A DNA stretch of 64,000 bases from NCBI RefSeq assembly GCF_004337985.1, contig NC_043743.1, positions 4,162,186 to 4,226,185 on the forward strand, read 5' to 3'. The notes under the pieces were generated by a model that worked only from the letters and a program-made list of their open reading frames with translations, made no database searches and had not been told where the DNA came from. Position 1 is the stretch's first letter. The number at the start of each line of letters is the position of its first letter. Positions 1 to 11,906 of the stretch are shown in pieces. The translations under genes were made by a program, and so were the position numbers. This stretch comes from Pyricularia pennisetigena (Eukaryota; Ascomycota; Sordariomycetes; Magnaporthales; Pyriculariaceae).

Positions 1-685
1 CCGTCCCAGCAGGTGGGAAACGTTATGGTTGACCGGATGCCGCCATGGCAGAACCCTCTGGGCAGTGCAGCCGTGTCGTGGCCTGTGCAGGGCGCGCCAC
101 CAAACGGATTCTGGTACAGGTTATCGAGGCATCGGTGGCAGATCTGCCGCTGCTGACCCCGTGCTTCGCGCAGATTCGGGTCGCCGGCCAGCATGCGGAA
201 GCCCTGTTGTTGATTACGAAGGTAGGATATGTGAGCATTTAGACACAGCCGCTGATACTCTAGAGCTGGACTAGACTGACTGGTTTGAAGGCTGTGACCC
301 TGGTTCTCCCGTCGTAGGGCGGAATATAATACACCGTGATGCCGCCTTCTCCCCTCAAACCCATGTTTGACAGCTGCGGCACTCGCTTGAAAGTTCCATT
401 TCTCGACCTGAAAAAGAGGTTCGCAGTCCAGTAATTAGAGAAATCTTCGCTAAAAGAACACGTCGTACAGGTGGATCGCTGCGCTGGGTCGTATTCCCCC
501 AAAGGCATCGTCGCATCAAAAGAGTTACCACCCGCGATTTGGTGAAGATACGGGCTTTGCACAACACCAGGACTGAGTATGGGGTCGAGCCGTTCGATAG
601 AAAGCTGGGAGCATTGGTAGCGCAACATCTGCTGTGCCAAAACATGTTGGGTCAATACAGCCAGGAGGGCTATCGAGGTATGCAT
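1..685 (-). CDS. DUF1996-domain secreted protein (3' end beyond window)
   Basis: Two exons are visible on the minus strand, 685-281 and 203-1, joined by a 77 nt intron (donor GTCAGT, acceptor ending ACAG) that keeps phase 0. The protein starts with a signal peptide (MHTSIALLAVLTQHVLAQ). It then carries DUF1996 hallmarks: SPYLHQIAGGNSF, STCTTCSFSEDFSNYW, ITVYYIPPYDG, then after the intron GFRMLAGDP, FCHGGIRST and FPTCWDG. The spliced join reads TAFKP-GFRML, as expected for the family. DUF1996 proteins are secreted or cell-wall-associated fungal proteins of unknown biochemical role, sometimes with C-terminal WSC domains; whether one follows here cannot be seen. The reading frame is open at base 1. 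An in-frame ATG at 871 exists, but 685 gives the signal peptide and is preferred. Confidence 0.85.
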
Positions 686-1390
686 CTTGAAATGGTGTGA
701 ATTAAACGACCAAATAGCTTCTAAGTAGCAGCTTTGATTGCCCGACAGCAGCAACAAAAACAATAGAGGTCGTGACAGACTGCACACCCCATGCGGATTG
801 AAGCAGAAACGAAACTGCGAAGACCATCTCTCGCGTCGCAGCACGCGATTAGACAATTGAACCGACCTCACCTACCCAGATTCCAATCGCACAGGACAAA
901 GAAGATCTGTCTTTTCCGCCCTGCATGATATCCTCCGGTCCCAGAAACTCCGAAGCGGAACGGATACGGGGATGCCGGGTAAAACGTTAATCTTCTTGGC
1001 CAGCTTGGCCTAGATTGAGGATTTGTGGTATCGTTTTGCACACGGCACAGCACGTTGTACACGCTGCAAATGAATAGCTAGAATTGAGCCTCATCAAGAG
1101 TAAGTTTAGATATATAATTTTTTTCGCTGTCCTTCTCATAGATCGGGAACAGCAAAAGCCCCGTATCGCGGCGAGTCTTGAGTGTGGATTTCACAGTGAA
1201 CCTCGCAACTGCCCAATGCGGCGCGGAGGGAGTATCCCCGAAATCTAGTGGTTCGCCTTTGTGGAATGGAAACCAGTTCTAACGGGAGGCAAGAGGCTTG
1301 ACCAGTTTTTGGCATGGTGTAGATCACAGCAAAAGAAGCATTTTATCGCTCGACAAAAGTACTGGCAAACAACACACAATCTGGACACTG
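686..1390. other. Intergenic, upstream of DUF1996 gene and 3' of HAD gene
   Basis: About 700 bases with no supportable gene. It must hold the promoter of the DUF1996 gene and the 3' end of the HAD-like gene. Small ORFs here have no recognisable domain. Confidence 0.5.
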
Positions 1391-2710
1391 CTAATGACTT
1401 TCACGATGAGATATAGACCCTGCTAGCTTTTGCAGCAGAAACTGGGGGATAGCGTCAGGCGACTGCTTCATCCCATGCCCAATGCACATAATGAGGTCAC
1501 AGACGCTATCGATGCGTATCAGAAATCCCTCTGGACGGTCGACACTTAGCTGGTTCTGCGCCATAATTTGTAGGAGTCGATGCTTGCCCCGGTGGTCAAT
1601 ATCTCTGATGTGCTGGCTTATCGGTGTGTTCAACTGGGATGATTCCTTGCCCTCTGGGTCCAGAATACAGCAATTCCAAACTCCAGCTGATCGGGACAAA
1701 GCGCCGGCGGCGTCGGTTTTGGGGTCGTCGCCCACCATGATCTTGATCCAATCGAGCCATGGCTTGTTCGCGCGCATAGAGTCCAGCACATCCACTCGGA
1801 CTTTGGGTACTTCGCCATTGACGTAGTCGCTACTAGGCGACATCCGTGTGGGTTGAAGCGGCTGCCCAAGAGACGATGCAAGGATCAGCTCCCCCATTTC
1901 CTCCGCGGAAACGAAGATTTCGGGATCAGGCTTCTCGTGCCCAACATCGTAAGACAGCAAGGTGAAATCCAAATCATATCGAGGAGCTTGAGACGGGGTA
2001 GCAGCTATATCGAGACCTGAGGTCGTAGTGGTTGCGTCCGAACCGGACCTGCTGGGAGATGTGCGCCTTCTGGAAGCAACGTCTTCTAAGAGTTCTGCCG
2101 ACTCTCTCTGGACACTTGACAGGAGGGACTGCCCCGTGGTTTCACCGCCTCCCCTTGGACGTAGTACAGCGAGGTTGCCGTAACGCAAAGGGCCCACCCT
2201 CAAGCCCAACGACTCCATGATGCCTAGGATGCGATCGTCACAATTGGACACTAATCCCACCACCAAATTCCAATCCGCATGCTGTTGCCCGTCCCAAAGC
2301 AATCGAAGCGTCTCTGGCAGACTGGGCTCGATCAGCTCGTAGCCTTCGTCAGAGGAAAAACGATGCAGCAGTCGAGGAGCAAGCTCTTTGGGGATATCTT
2401 GGCCAGGCTTGAGGAAGGGAGAAAAGGTGTTGGTAATGACATTAGTCCACCACCTGGCCGCGCCCAGGTTGGTGGCCTTGCCGTAATTTGGGTTCTTCTT
2501 GGCCTCTTGTTTGAAAGCGTTGCGGAATGTTGCCTGCACCTGCGATGGGGTGATGCCGGTCAGGCCACATTGCTCTGCAACTTGGGCATATTGCTCCGCA
2601 ACAGGCCTGCGGGGTCGAATCAACGTGTCGAAGGCATCGAGGCACAGGAGGATATTGCGAGGTCCAGACTGTCGGACAAAGCGCTCCAATGGTGCCCGCT
2701 GTAGTGTCAT
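1391..2710 (-). CDS. HAD-like hydrolase
   Basis: Intronless 439-residue protein with all four motifs of the haloacid dehalogenase superfamily. Motif I is LCLDAFDTLI, with nucleophile candidate Asp25 in the DAFxTL arrangement of L-2-haloacid dehalogenase and HDHD3-like members. Motif II is GLVSNCD (Ser155). Motif III Lys260 lies in GHEKPDPEIF. Motif IV is MVGDDPKTD (Asp328/Asp329). The helical cap should be the stretch around residues 40-140. A low-complexity Ser/Thr/Arg-rich insert (about residues 183-245) separates motifs II and III and makes the protein longer than the usual 230-300 residues of the family; it does not look like an intron because no good splice pair brackets it. Substrate unknown; probably a cytosolic phosphatase or dehalogenase-type hydrolase. 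No targeting signal is obvious. Confidence 0.85.
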   Translation of the reverse strand: MTLQRAPLERFVRQSGPRNILLCLDAFDTLIRPRRPVAEQYAQVAEQCGLTGITPSQVQATFRNAFKQEAKKNPNYGKATNLGAARWWTNVITNTFSPFLKPGQDIPKELAPRLLHRFSSDEGYELIEPSLPETLRLLWDGQQHADWNLVVGLVSNCDDRILGIMESLGLRVGPLRYGNLAVLRPRGGGETTGQSLLSSVQRESAELLEDVASRRRTSPSRSGSDATTTTSGLDIAATPSQAPRYDLDFTLLSYDVGHEKPDPEIFVSAEEMGELILASSLGQPLQPTRMSPSSDYVNGEVPKVRVDVLDSMRANKPWLDWIKIMVGDDPKTDAAGALSRSAGVWNCCILDPEGKESSQLNTPISQHIRDIDHRGKHRLLQIMAQNQLSVDRPEGFLIRIDSVCDLIMCIGHGMKQSPDAIPQFLLQKLAGSISHRESH

Positions 2711-4781
2711 ATCAATGTCTTCAGATGCCGCCTGTCGGTCATTGTTCTTAAGAACAGGAAAAGTTTGAACGGCGCAAACCTACCAAGGTACGGCGCTCCG
2801 CAGTCACGTGAACTTCCTTGTTTGAGGACTGTTAAAACCCAACCCCCTGGTTCGCGGTTCGACTGAGGAGCCGACTATCATGGATTGCAACGACAGGGGG
2901 CAGTGCGGGCCATTGTTGGGAGAGACGGGGGTGGATATCCTTGTCAAAGTCTTGACGTCATATACGTCTCATCGCCTCTGCCGCATTTTGATTGTAGCTT
3001 TCGCCCTGGCAAGACCGAGTTCGTGCGAACAATCGTAATCATTTTTGGGATTGTTTGGGCCGGTAAAAAGGGACATTACTTTTGAAGCAGAGGCACTTGA
3101 CATCAAGCACAAACAAATTTTGTCCCAGTTCCTTCCTCCCTTCATTGGCTCGTATCCAATTGCAGGTGAAAAAGTCGAATTGGATGGATTAGCGGGTAGC
3201 TCTGGATGCACCGCTCAACACAAGAGGAGCGGGGCAAGCTTGAGAGTAAGAGCTATCAGCCCACCGAGCTGAGCGCGAACATACTGGTGGGGGGTAGCCG
3301 TGCGTGTCAATCACGTTCTGATGATGCCAAACAGCTGCAATACAAACATCCCCATGGTTACAATCGTGGACAAGGGCCTCTCTAAATCTCGGACAAATTC
3401 ATGCAGCCCTGAAGGCTGTCGTCCTTGTAGGCCTGCAAGCTTGCAAAGGCTATTTGTTGAACAAGCTGGCAAGGTCGGCCAAGGTTGCCAAGACACCAGT
3501 AGGTCACCGTCTTGTCGGGTCTACAAGTCAATAACTTCCTGGTACCTACCTTACCTAGACGAGCTAAACTCTACCAGTTAGTGGGTGAAACCTTTCTGTC
3601 GCGGACTGCGCAAGGGTCATCAAGAGCACGAGAAGTCAGGTAGGATACTTAGGTACCTGCCTAGAAAGGTAAACAACGTTTGATCCAGAGTTGACTTGTC
3701 CATGGTGGGGGTGGTTTACCCTCGTCCCTTATGCTGCAAGAGCATTGGAGGGAGGGCAGGTGAAAGAGAGAGACGGGAGACCGAGAGGGCGACAGCGACA
3801 ACAGCAAGAAAGAAAAAAAAAAAAAAAGATATAGCGATCGGCGATTGAGAGTGGATTCCATATGCCATGTGTCTAAAAGTCCCAGCAACGTTGACTGGCC
3901 CCTGGCGGGTTGAGAGAATTAGCTCCAGGTATGTAAGGAGCTAGCAAATCGAGCACGTATGGTGCTTCCTGCTTGTCGCACAAACCACGACTTGACGGCT
4001 CACGGGCATAAGTCGTGTCGCTCGAAACGACCTGCCAGTCGGTGAGAAAGCCTGCTTCCCATGCCCATCCATCCATCCAATCTCAATGATCCCGGCTCAT
4101 TCGGAGCATGGAGCTACCCGATGGACAAGGCTACCTCGAAACTAGGTAGTTCTAGACCTAGCTCTGGTAGCTGCAAGCTATCTTGTTTTTATTTTTTTTA
4201 ATGCGGCCGTTTTGTGCCACCCCCATAAAACCTTCGCGGTCTGCTGTTCGCAGTTACCTTTCCAATTGATGTTTGCTCCTTCTGTGAAGTTTGGCAGGTA
4301 AAAACGACTCGCACTGATCTTTTCCCCCCGATGTCTTGAGGCTTTCTCTTGCGACATTGACGCGACGCTTACCATCAATCTCTGCACGGCCTCGACTTGC
4401 GACGACGTCAACGAAACCTTAACACATACAACAAACGAACGCACCTTTGCTTGGTCCGTCCAGGAACAGACGTTAGCCGAACGAGCTGATTGATTCTGCA
4501 AACATTTTTTGTTGACTTTGAATCTTGGCCTTGTCATTTCCCTCTTTTCAACATTACGTTGTAACTCGCTACATTATTTTTACTGCTTTGCTGCCGCAAA
4601 TACCACGTAGAGCCCGCGCTCAAACGTCTCGCAAACCTTGCAATAGTTTGGCTCGCACCCACATGTGGAACCCGTTGAGGCGGGATTAGTGTTGGAGCTC
4701 CCCAAGGCCGCTCGCTACTCCACCTACTGTATTTATATCTCCATACGCGGGGCTCCAGTCTTGCCCGCTTCTCTCTCCGAC
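2711..4781. other. Divergent intergenic region (HAD / debranching enzyme)
   Basis: About 2.1 kb between two divergently transcribed genes. No protein-coding gene could be supported. It contains an A15 run at 3813-3827 and several imperfect palindromic TAGGTACC-type words around 3540-3665 and 4140-4165. The last few hundred bases should be promoter and 5' UTR of the glycogen debranching enzyme. Confidence 0.5.
4663..4689 (+). promoter_or_regulatory. Possible short upstream ORF before debranching enzyme
   Basis: An ATG at 4663 opens an 8-codon frame (MWNPLRRD) closed by TAG, about 92 nt before the first candidate start of the debranching enzyme. If the transcript begins upstream of it, this would be a uORF that could dampen translation. 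The transcription start is unknown, so this is inference. Confidence 0.25.
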
Positions 4782-7700
4782 ATGATACCAAGGACAATGA
4801 TTTCCAACGAGGTGTATTACCTACCTCTCAACGACGATGGGTCGCCCCAAGTCCAGGGCGAGTACATCTACCTCGCGCCTAAGTCGAACGAGCCATTTAC
4901 CATCAGGTTTGCGATAGAGGGCACCTCGAGCATCTGTCGTCAAGGCAGCCTGTGGGTAAATATTCCGGAGCCAGGAGTGGAGTTTCGTAGAGACCAGTTC
5001 CGAGAGTTCAAGTAAGTAAAACATCTACCTCTCCCTTCCAGGTTCGATTAAGCGAGGAATTATCTTGAGAATCTGCCTGCGTTGCTTTTTCATCCTCACA
5101 AAGGTGGAGTAGCCCAACAAGAGACTAAAAATCATCTTCCCACAAGACTTGTGCCCGACTTTAATCGAACAATCGAAATCTCGATTCCTGTCCACCTGCC
5201 TGGCGCGTACGCCTTCTACACCACCTACGCCAAGCTTCCCAAGCTTGAGCAGACTGCTGGTGCCGATTCCTCACCATCATCGACCGACAAGAAGAAGACA
5301 CAGCTATACTACATCGATGTCGCACCGAGGCTGCAGCTCGATGGGCGGCCGCTGCCGCTGCCCGCCTTGTCCATCTTTTCGGTCATTAGCAAATTCATGG
5401 GCAAATACCCCAGTGACTGGGAGCGCCACCTTCGAGGAATTAGTGACCGCGGCTACAACATGATTCATTTCACGCCCTTGCAGACACGTGGAACCTCCAA
5501 TTCGCCATACAGTCTGTACGACCAGCTTAGCTGGGACCCGGAATGCTTCCCCGAGGGCGAGAAGGACATTAAGAAACTTGTCGAGAGCCTGGAGAAAAAC
5601 CATTCCCTGCTTAGCTTGACCGACATTGTCCTGAATCACACCGCTGACAATAGCGAATGGCTACTGGAGCATCCTGAGGCTGGCTACAATTTGACAACGG
5701 CACCATGGCTTGAGCTACCCTTTCTTATTGACACCAAACTTCTTGAGCTTGGCTTCAACCTGGCTAAGCTAGGTCTGCCGACAGATGTCAAGTCAGAGGC
5801 CGATGTTCTGGCCATCATGGATGCCGTCAAGAAGGAGGTCATCAGCGCCATCCGCATGTGGGAGTACTACGTGGTAGATGTGGAATCCAACGCAGCTGTC
5901 GCTGCGGAAGCCTGGGCTGCCGGAAAGGGCTCCTTTCCCGACGGATCCCTTGGTCCTGAGGGCCCTGCCGGCCTCAAGTCCGCCAGCTTGGCAGAACGGG
6001 CACAGTATGTCATCAAGTATGGCCTTTCAGGAACCGACCGCATGGGTGAGCGGTTCAGGAGAAAGGTCGTACCGGAAGTAGCTGCCGGCGTGCTGGATGC
6101 GGTGCTCGGGCGACCTGAGGGTGATCAAGGTCCAGACTCTGGTGCTGCCCGACAGAAGATGATCGAGATCCTTCAGGCCGTCAACGTACCTTTCTACGAA
6201 GAGTACGACAAGGACAGTGCCGAGATTCTTGAGCAGACTTTCAATCGTATCAAGTACGTACGTTTAGACGAGCACGGACCTAAGTTGGGGCCGATAAACG
6301 AGGCAAATCCTCTAGTGGAGACTTACTTCACCCGTCTACCCCGAAACGAGAAGACGGCCAAGCACAAGAAGGAGGATCTCGTCCTTGTCAACAACGGCTG
6401 GGTATGGGGCGGAAACGCCCTCGTGGATAATGCAGGACCAGATTCGCGCGTCTACCTCCGTCGCGAGGTCATTGTCTGGGGCGATTGCGTCAAGCTACGC
6501 TATGGCGCTGGTCCTGAAGACAGCCCATACCTTTGGGATCGGATGACCAAGTACTCGCGAATGCTCGCTAAATACTTTGCTGGGTTCCGCATCGACAACG
6601 CGCATTCCACACCTATCCATGTCGCTGAGCACATACTGGATGAGGCGAGGCGAGTGCGCCCCGACCTGTATGTGTGCGGTGAGCTGTTCACCGGAAGCGA
6701 AGAAATGGACTACGTCTTTGTGAAGCGACTCGGTCTGAGCTCATTGATCCGAGAAGCCATGCAGGCATGGAGCACTGGGGAACTCAGCCGTCTTGTTCAC
6801 CGCCATGGAGGTCGCCCGATTGGTAGCTTCGAGGTGGATGAGGTCTCTAGGGGCGATGCCTCGCCGACCTCGCCGCATCCCCAATCGCCGCAGGTCAATG
6901 GTGGAACGACAGATGAAATGTGGTCCTCGCGCGAAATTATCCGCCGTATCAAACCGTCGCCGGTTCAGGCTCTCTTCATGGACTGTACTCACGACAACGA
7001 GGTTCCGGCCCAGAAGCGCGATGCAAGAGATACTCTGCCCAATGCTGCATTGGTCAGCATGTGCGCGAGTGCGACCGGTAGCGTCATGGGTTATGATGAG
7101 ATCTACCCCAAGCTTGTAGATCTGGTCATTGAGACTCGTCTGTACACCTCCGAGTCATCTGTTCGAGAAGTTAAGGTCGGAAGCGGCAAAGGTGGCATTG
7201 GCGGACTGAAAAAGCTGCTGAACCAGATCCACACTCTCATGGGCAAGGACGGATATGACGAGACGCACATCCACCACGAGGATCAGTACATTACAGTGCA
7301 CAGGGTGCACCCGCAGTCGCGGAAGGGATACTTCCTCATTGCGCACACTGCCTATCCCGGATATGGCAATGGCAACGGTGCCTTCAATCCCGTTCATCTC
7401 ACCGGAACCAAGGTCAGACATCTGGGTAGCTGGACGCTCGAGGTGGATGACAGCGAGGAAGCGAGGAAGAATGTGCTCGAGGACAAGAAACATCTTCGCG
7501 GGCTTCCCAGCCGTGTGATTGACCTCCCGGGTATTCGCATGGAAGTCAAGGGCAGCGACACGGTCATCACCGTCCGCGATCGTTTCCCCCCTGGCAGTAT
7601 TGCCCTGTTTGAAACCTACATCCCTGCTGCTGAGCACTCGGCCGGTCTGGACACTTATGTTACTTCGCAAGCGCAGGATGCTTTTGCTGGACTGAACCTT

Positions 7701-9767
7701 ATCGACATGAACTTTATGATGTACCGATGTGAGGCTGAAGAGCGAGACTGGAGCGGGGGAAGCGACGGCGTCTACAGTATTCCTGGCCATGGCAACCTTG
7801 TATACGCCGGTCTCCAGGGTTGGTGGAGTCTCCTTGAGGGCATCATTCGGGACAACAACCTCGCCCACCCCTTGTGCCAGAACCTCCGCGAAGGCCAGTG
7901 GGCTTTGGACTACATCATCGGTCGACTCGAGCGTGCATCCAAGACATCAGAGTTCTCTCGACTCGAAAAGCCTACGCGATGGCTGAAGGACCGCTTTGAT
8001 GCCATTCGTGGCATCCCAAGCTTCTTGCTTCCGCGTTACTTTGCCCTGGTCATGCGTACGGCGTATATGGCCTGCTTTGAACGCAGCGTTTCGCTGATGA
8101 ATGAGAACGTAGCCAAGGGTCAGTGGTTTCTCAAGAGCCTTGCCATGGTCAGTGCACAGGAGACGGGGCTTGTCAAATCGGCGTCGCTGTATCCCGATCA
8201 TCTGGTCCCATCATTGGCTGCCGGGCTGCCGCATTTCGCCGTTGACTGGGCAAGATGCTGGGGCAGAGATATTTTCATCTCGTTGAGGGGGTTGTTCCTC
8301 GGCACGGGACGATTCGACGAGGCCAGGGAACATATCCTCGCCTTTGCAAGTGTTCTCAAGCACGGTATGATACCCAACCTCTTGGGTGCTGGACGTACAC
8401 CCCGATACAATGCCCGCGATTCCATCTGGTTCTTCCTGCAGTGTATTCAAGACTACGTTCGCTTGGTGCCAAACGGCCTTTCTCTGCTGGACGAGAAGGT
8501 GAAGCGTCGTTTCCTCCCCTATGATGACACATACTTTGACACCGAGGACTCTCGTGCTTACTCCACACAGAGCACTGTCCGGGACGTCATACAAGAGGCT
8601 CTGCAGCGGCACGCGAGTGGCATGTCTTTCCGTGAAGCCAACGCTGGGCCCAGTTTGGATATGCAGATGAGCGACAAGGGCTTTGACCTCGAGGTTAAAG
8701 TTGACTGGGACACGGGCTTTGTATTTGGTGGCAACCAATTCAACTGCGGCACTTGGATGGACAAAATGGGCGAGAGCGAGAAGGCAGGATCCAAGGGTGT
8801 TCCCGGCACCCCCCGCGATGGCGCAGCCGTCGAGATCACAGGTTTAATGTACAGCACAGTCAAGTGGCTAGCCAAGCTGCACTCGACGGGCGAGTTCCCG
8901 TACAGTGGTGTGAGCAAGGCTCCCGTTGGTCCCAACCACGATCCCAAGAGCGTCAATGTGGACGTGTCATATGCGGACTGGGCCGAGCTGGTCAAGTCCA
9001 ACTTTGAGCGCTGCTACTTCGTCCCGCTCGATCCCTCAGAGGACTCGAAATACGATGTCAACCCGTCCGTCGTCAACCGTCGTGGCATCTATAAGGACCT
9101 GTACCGGTCCGGCAAGGAGTATGAGGATTACCAACTCAGGCCGAACTTCCCCATAGCGATGACGGTTGCGCCAGACCTGTTTGATGATGCTCACGCCATG
9201 CACGCGCTATGCATTGCCGACAAAGTCCTCCGCGGGCCTCAGGGAATGGCAACATTGGATCCGGCGGATCTCAACTACAGACCTTACTACGTGAACAGCG
9301 AAGACAGCACCGACTTTGCAACATCCAAGGGCAGAAACTACCACCAGGGACCGGAGTGGGTGTGGCCGACGGGATTTTTCCTGCGCGCGCTGCTCAAGTT
9401 CCTCCTGAAGCGGACGGATTCGGCGGAGGACGGCGAGAGTGCGGCCACCGAGGCGTTCCAGCAGGTCACAAGACGACTGATGGGCTGCAAGGCCATGATC
9501 AAAGAGAGCCCTTGGGCTGGTCTGCAGGAGCTGACACAGAAGGACGGAGGATTCTGTAGTGACTCGGTAAGTTTACAACGCTTTGTTTGACTTTGCATGG
9601 TACAAGACTTTTTGTGTCTAAACTAACAATTTCTTTTCCAACCTCCACAGTGCCCAACCCAGGCTTGGTCGGCTAGCTGCCTCATTGACCTCTACATGGA
9701 CGCGGACGAAGAGCAGGCCAGGCTGCAGAAGGGTCTCGGCGTGAACGGGTCGTCGCAAAAGAACTAG
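4782..9767 (+). CDS. GDB1: Glycogen debranching enzyme
   Basis: Bifunctional 4-alpha-glucanotransferase / amylo-1,6-glucosidase that removes glycogen branches in the cytosol. Three exons: 4782-5011, 5147-9566 and 9651-9767, with introns of 135 nt (GTAAGT) and 84 nt (GTAAGT). The product is 1588 residues (1583 if ATG 4797 is used), close to other fungal debranchers. Visible landmarks: N-terminal FAIEGTSSICRQGSLWVNIP; the GH13-type transferase half with FRIDNAHSTPIH (nucleophile Asp near residue 555), VCGELFTGSEEMD (acid/base Glu near 585) and DCTHDNEVPAQKRDARDT (Asp near 687); then the GH133 glucosidase half with the HFAVDWARCWGRDIFISLRG segment and a C-terminal CPTQAWSASCLIDLY. Both splice joins restore conserved sequence (EFK-LVPDFNRTIEI and FCSDS-CPTQAWS). 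Start choice between 4782 and 4797 is uncertain. No metabolic neighbour is linked. Confidence 0.96.
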
Positions 9768-11024
9768 GTGGCTTTTTGCCAGAATTGCAAAGCTCAGCGG
9801 ACATTTGTCTTGGCGTGATGGACCCAGGATGAGTGTTACCTAGAGGCGATGTCCTGATGCTTTCCTCTTCATCTCTATCATGAATGCATATTACCACACG
9901 TATTACCTAAAGAGGCACTATTATTACTTGGGGCTTGGGATATGGTTGTAGGAAAAGGGTGAAGCGATGGAGTCACATGACAGAAAAACAGGCGGGCCCA
10001 GAGTGTTGATATATCTATCCCTTCATGCGTATGATACATAATTACTAGTATGAATTCTTGCCCTAGCCGGTACTTTTGGACATTTGTTAGCCGGCGAAAT
10101 TTAATATGTACAACTATCCATCCGCTGATTTGTGTAGGGTGAGCTGGGGGGATAGGGCATGGATGCATAGAGTCAGACTCCAAAAGCACAGTGGCTTCTA
10201 CTTCCTTTGGGTATCCCATACGATGGGCGACCAAAAGGGTAGTTGAAATACCACCCAGGCGAGTGTAATAACTCGATTAGTCCAACAAGCTCGCAAGAAT
10301 GAGAATAAAGACGATGTATAATAATAATACATGCAAATCGGGTGCTGGAGAACAAAATTAAAAGTGACTGAAAACTGAAATCAGGATTTTGATAGCTCCA
10401 TAAATTGTGACGGCCAAGAATGGTGTTGACAAAGCTTGATCTTCCCCGATCAGGGAGCCACACTACTAGTGGCGTAGTCTCGATGCACTCTATTATTCTT
10501 TTCTCCGGTTCGCTCCAGCTCTTTGTTGTTGTTTTTTCCCCTGCAGGCCTTGCGTGACGCGAGGGAACACAAAAGGCTATACGCACGGGGGAAGGGGATC
10601 AAGGTCAGTAGTTTTTCCCCCCGACACCCTTTGCAAGACGACAACAACAAAAAAAAAAAGAAGCATGAGCAAAACGTCTCCCAATTTTTAATAGTCCCAA
10701 TTATGAGACGTGTGAACAAGATAGAAAAAAATAAACCCAACGCCGACCTCACAGCGCCAAAATGCCATATGGAGAGAGAGAGAGAAAAGCAAAAGGAGAG
10801 AGTGTAAACAAAGGGGGTATGTTAGTCGATGATAAAGTGAATCTAACAAGCGAAATTTGCACAAGACAGAACCAGACACCTGAAAATGGGAACATGGGCG
10901 AAGTCACAAAAAAACTCCATCGACTCCGGTTTAGAACTTTAAGGTCATTAAAAAGAGACCCCTCACGAAACGAGCAAGGAGAGAAATGGGATGCGTTAGA
11001 AATAAAAACGCAAGAGACGAGATA
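9768..11024. other. Convergent intergenic region
   Basis: About 1.26 kb between the 3' ends of the debranching enzyme and the minus-strand membrane protein. AT-rich, with an AG-dinucleotide stretch near 10770-10800; no gene seen. Presumably 3' UTRs and terminators. Confidence 0.5.
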
Positions 11025-11906
11025 TCATGTCCTCTCGGTTGGGTTCCACTTCTTCTTCATCCTGGCCTGCTTCTCCTTTTCCGTTTCGGGGCCGTAGTGC
11101 GCGGCCGAGGATATGGGTGCGGCATCGAACATGCCGGCAGCGGGGACGTGGACGGACCGTGACGACATATTGGCGTCTGCCCCGTTGGTGGTGCCCTGCT
11201 GGGCGGCGTTGGCGCCAACACCGGCTGCGCCTAGACGCTTGCCAAGCGCGTACTGCCGATCCCTCTTGCGTAGGTAACGGCGGCGCCAGATGCAGGCGCC
11301 GATCCAGATGCATGATATTCCGACGACGAGAATTACGATCATGACAACCCATTGCCAATGACTCGACAGCCTGTGAAATGAGGGGGTGGAAAAACAATTG
11401 GTCAGCTTAACTGTTGACATATGTGACAAGACAAACTAGCAACAATAAATAAAAAGTCAAAAGCAACTCACCAATCACCGTTGGTATTGTTTTGCCCCGG
11501 GGTAGCTGTCGAGGTTGCAGCATTTTTACCGCTACCAATGCCCGTGACAGTGGCGGGATTCGCGCAGAAAGAGGTGAACCAGTTCCGGATGCTGCCAAAG
11601 TCATTCGGGTTGGCGGTGCAGGCGTTATCACATACACCGGCGGTGCCGGTGCTGAACGGTGAGACTTTCGAGTTGGAGCAGAAGCACGAGGCGATGGCGG
11701 ACGGGGCCGACGTCACTCCCGAGGGTGCGCAGGCTCCGTTGGCATCGAACAGGGGACCGCACTGGGATGCGCAGGCGGGGAGGGTAGAGAATGGGACGAA
11801 TGTTTCTGTGCCGAGGACGTGAAGTCAGCATTTGCCAACTTCTGCTTGTTTGGACGAGATGGAGCCTCTTGAACATATCTAGCTTTGTTTTGTTATACGT
11901 ACCCAT
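11025..11906 (-). CDS. CFEM-like single-pass membrane protein
   Basis: Three exons: 11906-11903 (only ATGG), 11805-11472 and 11370-11025; introns of 97 nt (GTACGT) and 101 nt (GTGAGT). The product is 227 residues. The N-terminal ectodomain starts METFVPFSTLPACASQC and has eight cysteines spaced like a CFEM domain: PxCAxxC, then GAC, SCFC, VCDNAC and SFC. A Ser/Thr/Asn-rich stalk follows, then one membrane span (WVVMIVILVVGISCIWIGAC), an Arg-rich stop-transfer (RRRYLRKRDR) and a cytosolic tail ending MKKKWNPTERT. No cleavable signal peptide precedes the Cys domain; in the reading frame of the start codon the upstream sequence is closed by a stop, so the isolated ATG is the only candidate found. 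CFEM proteins act in haem or iron uptake, adhesion or signalling; the role here is unknown. A signal-peptide exon further upstream that I failed to see would change the N terminus. Confidence 0.75.
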
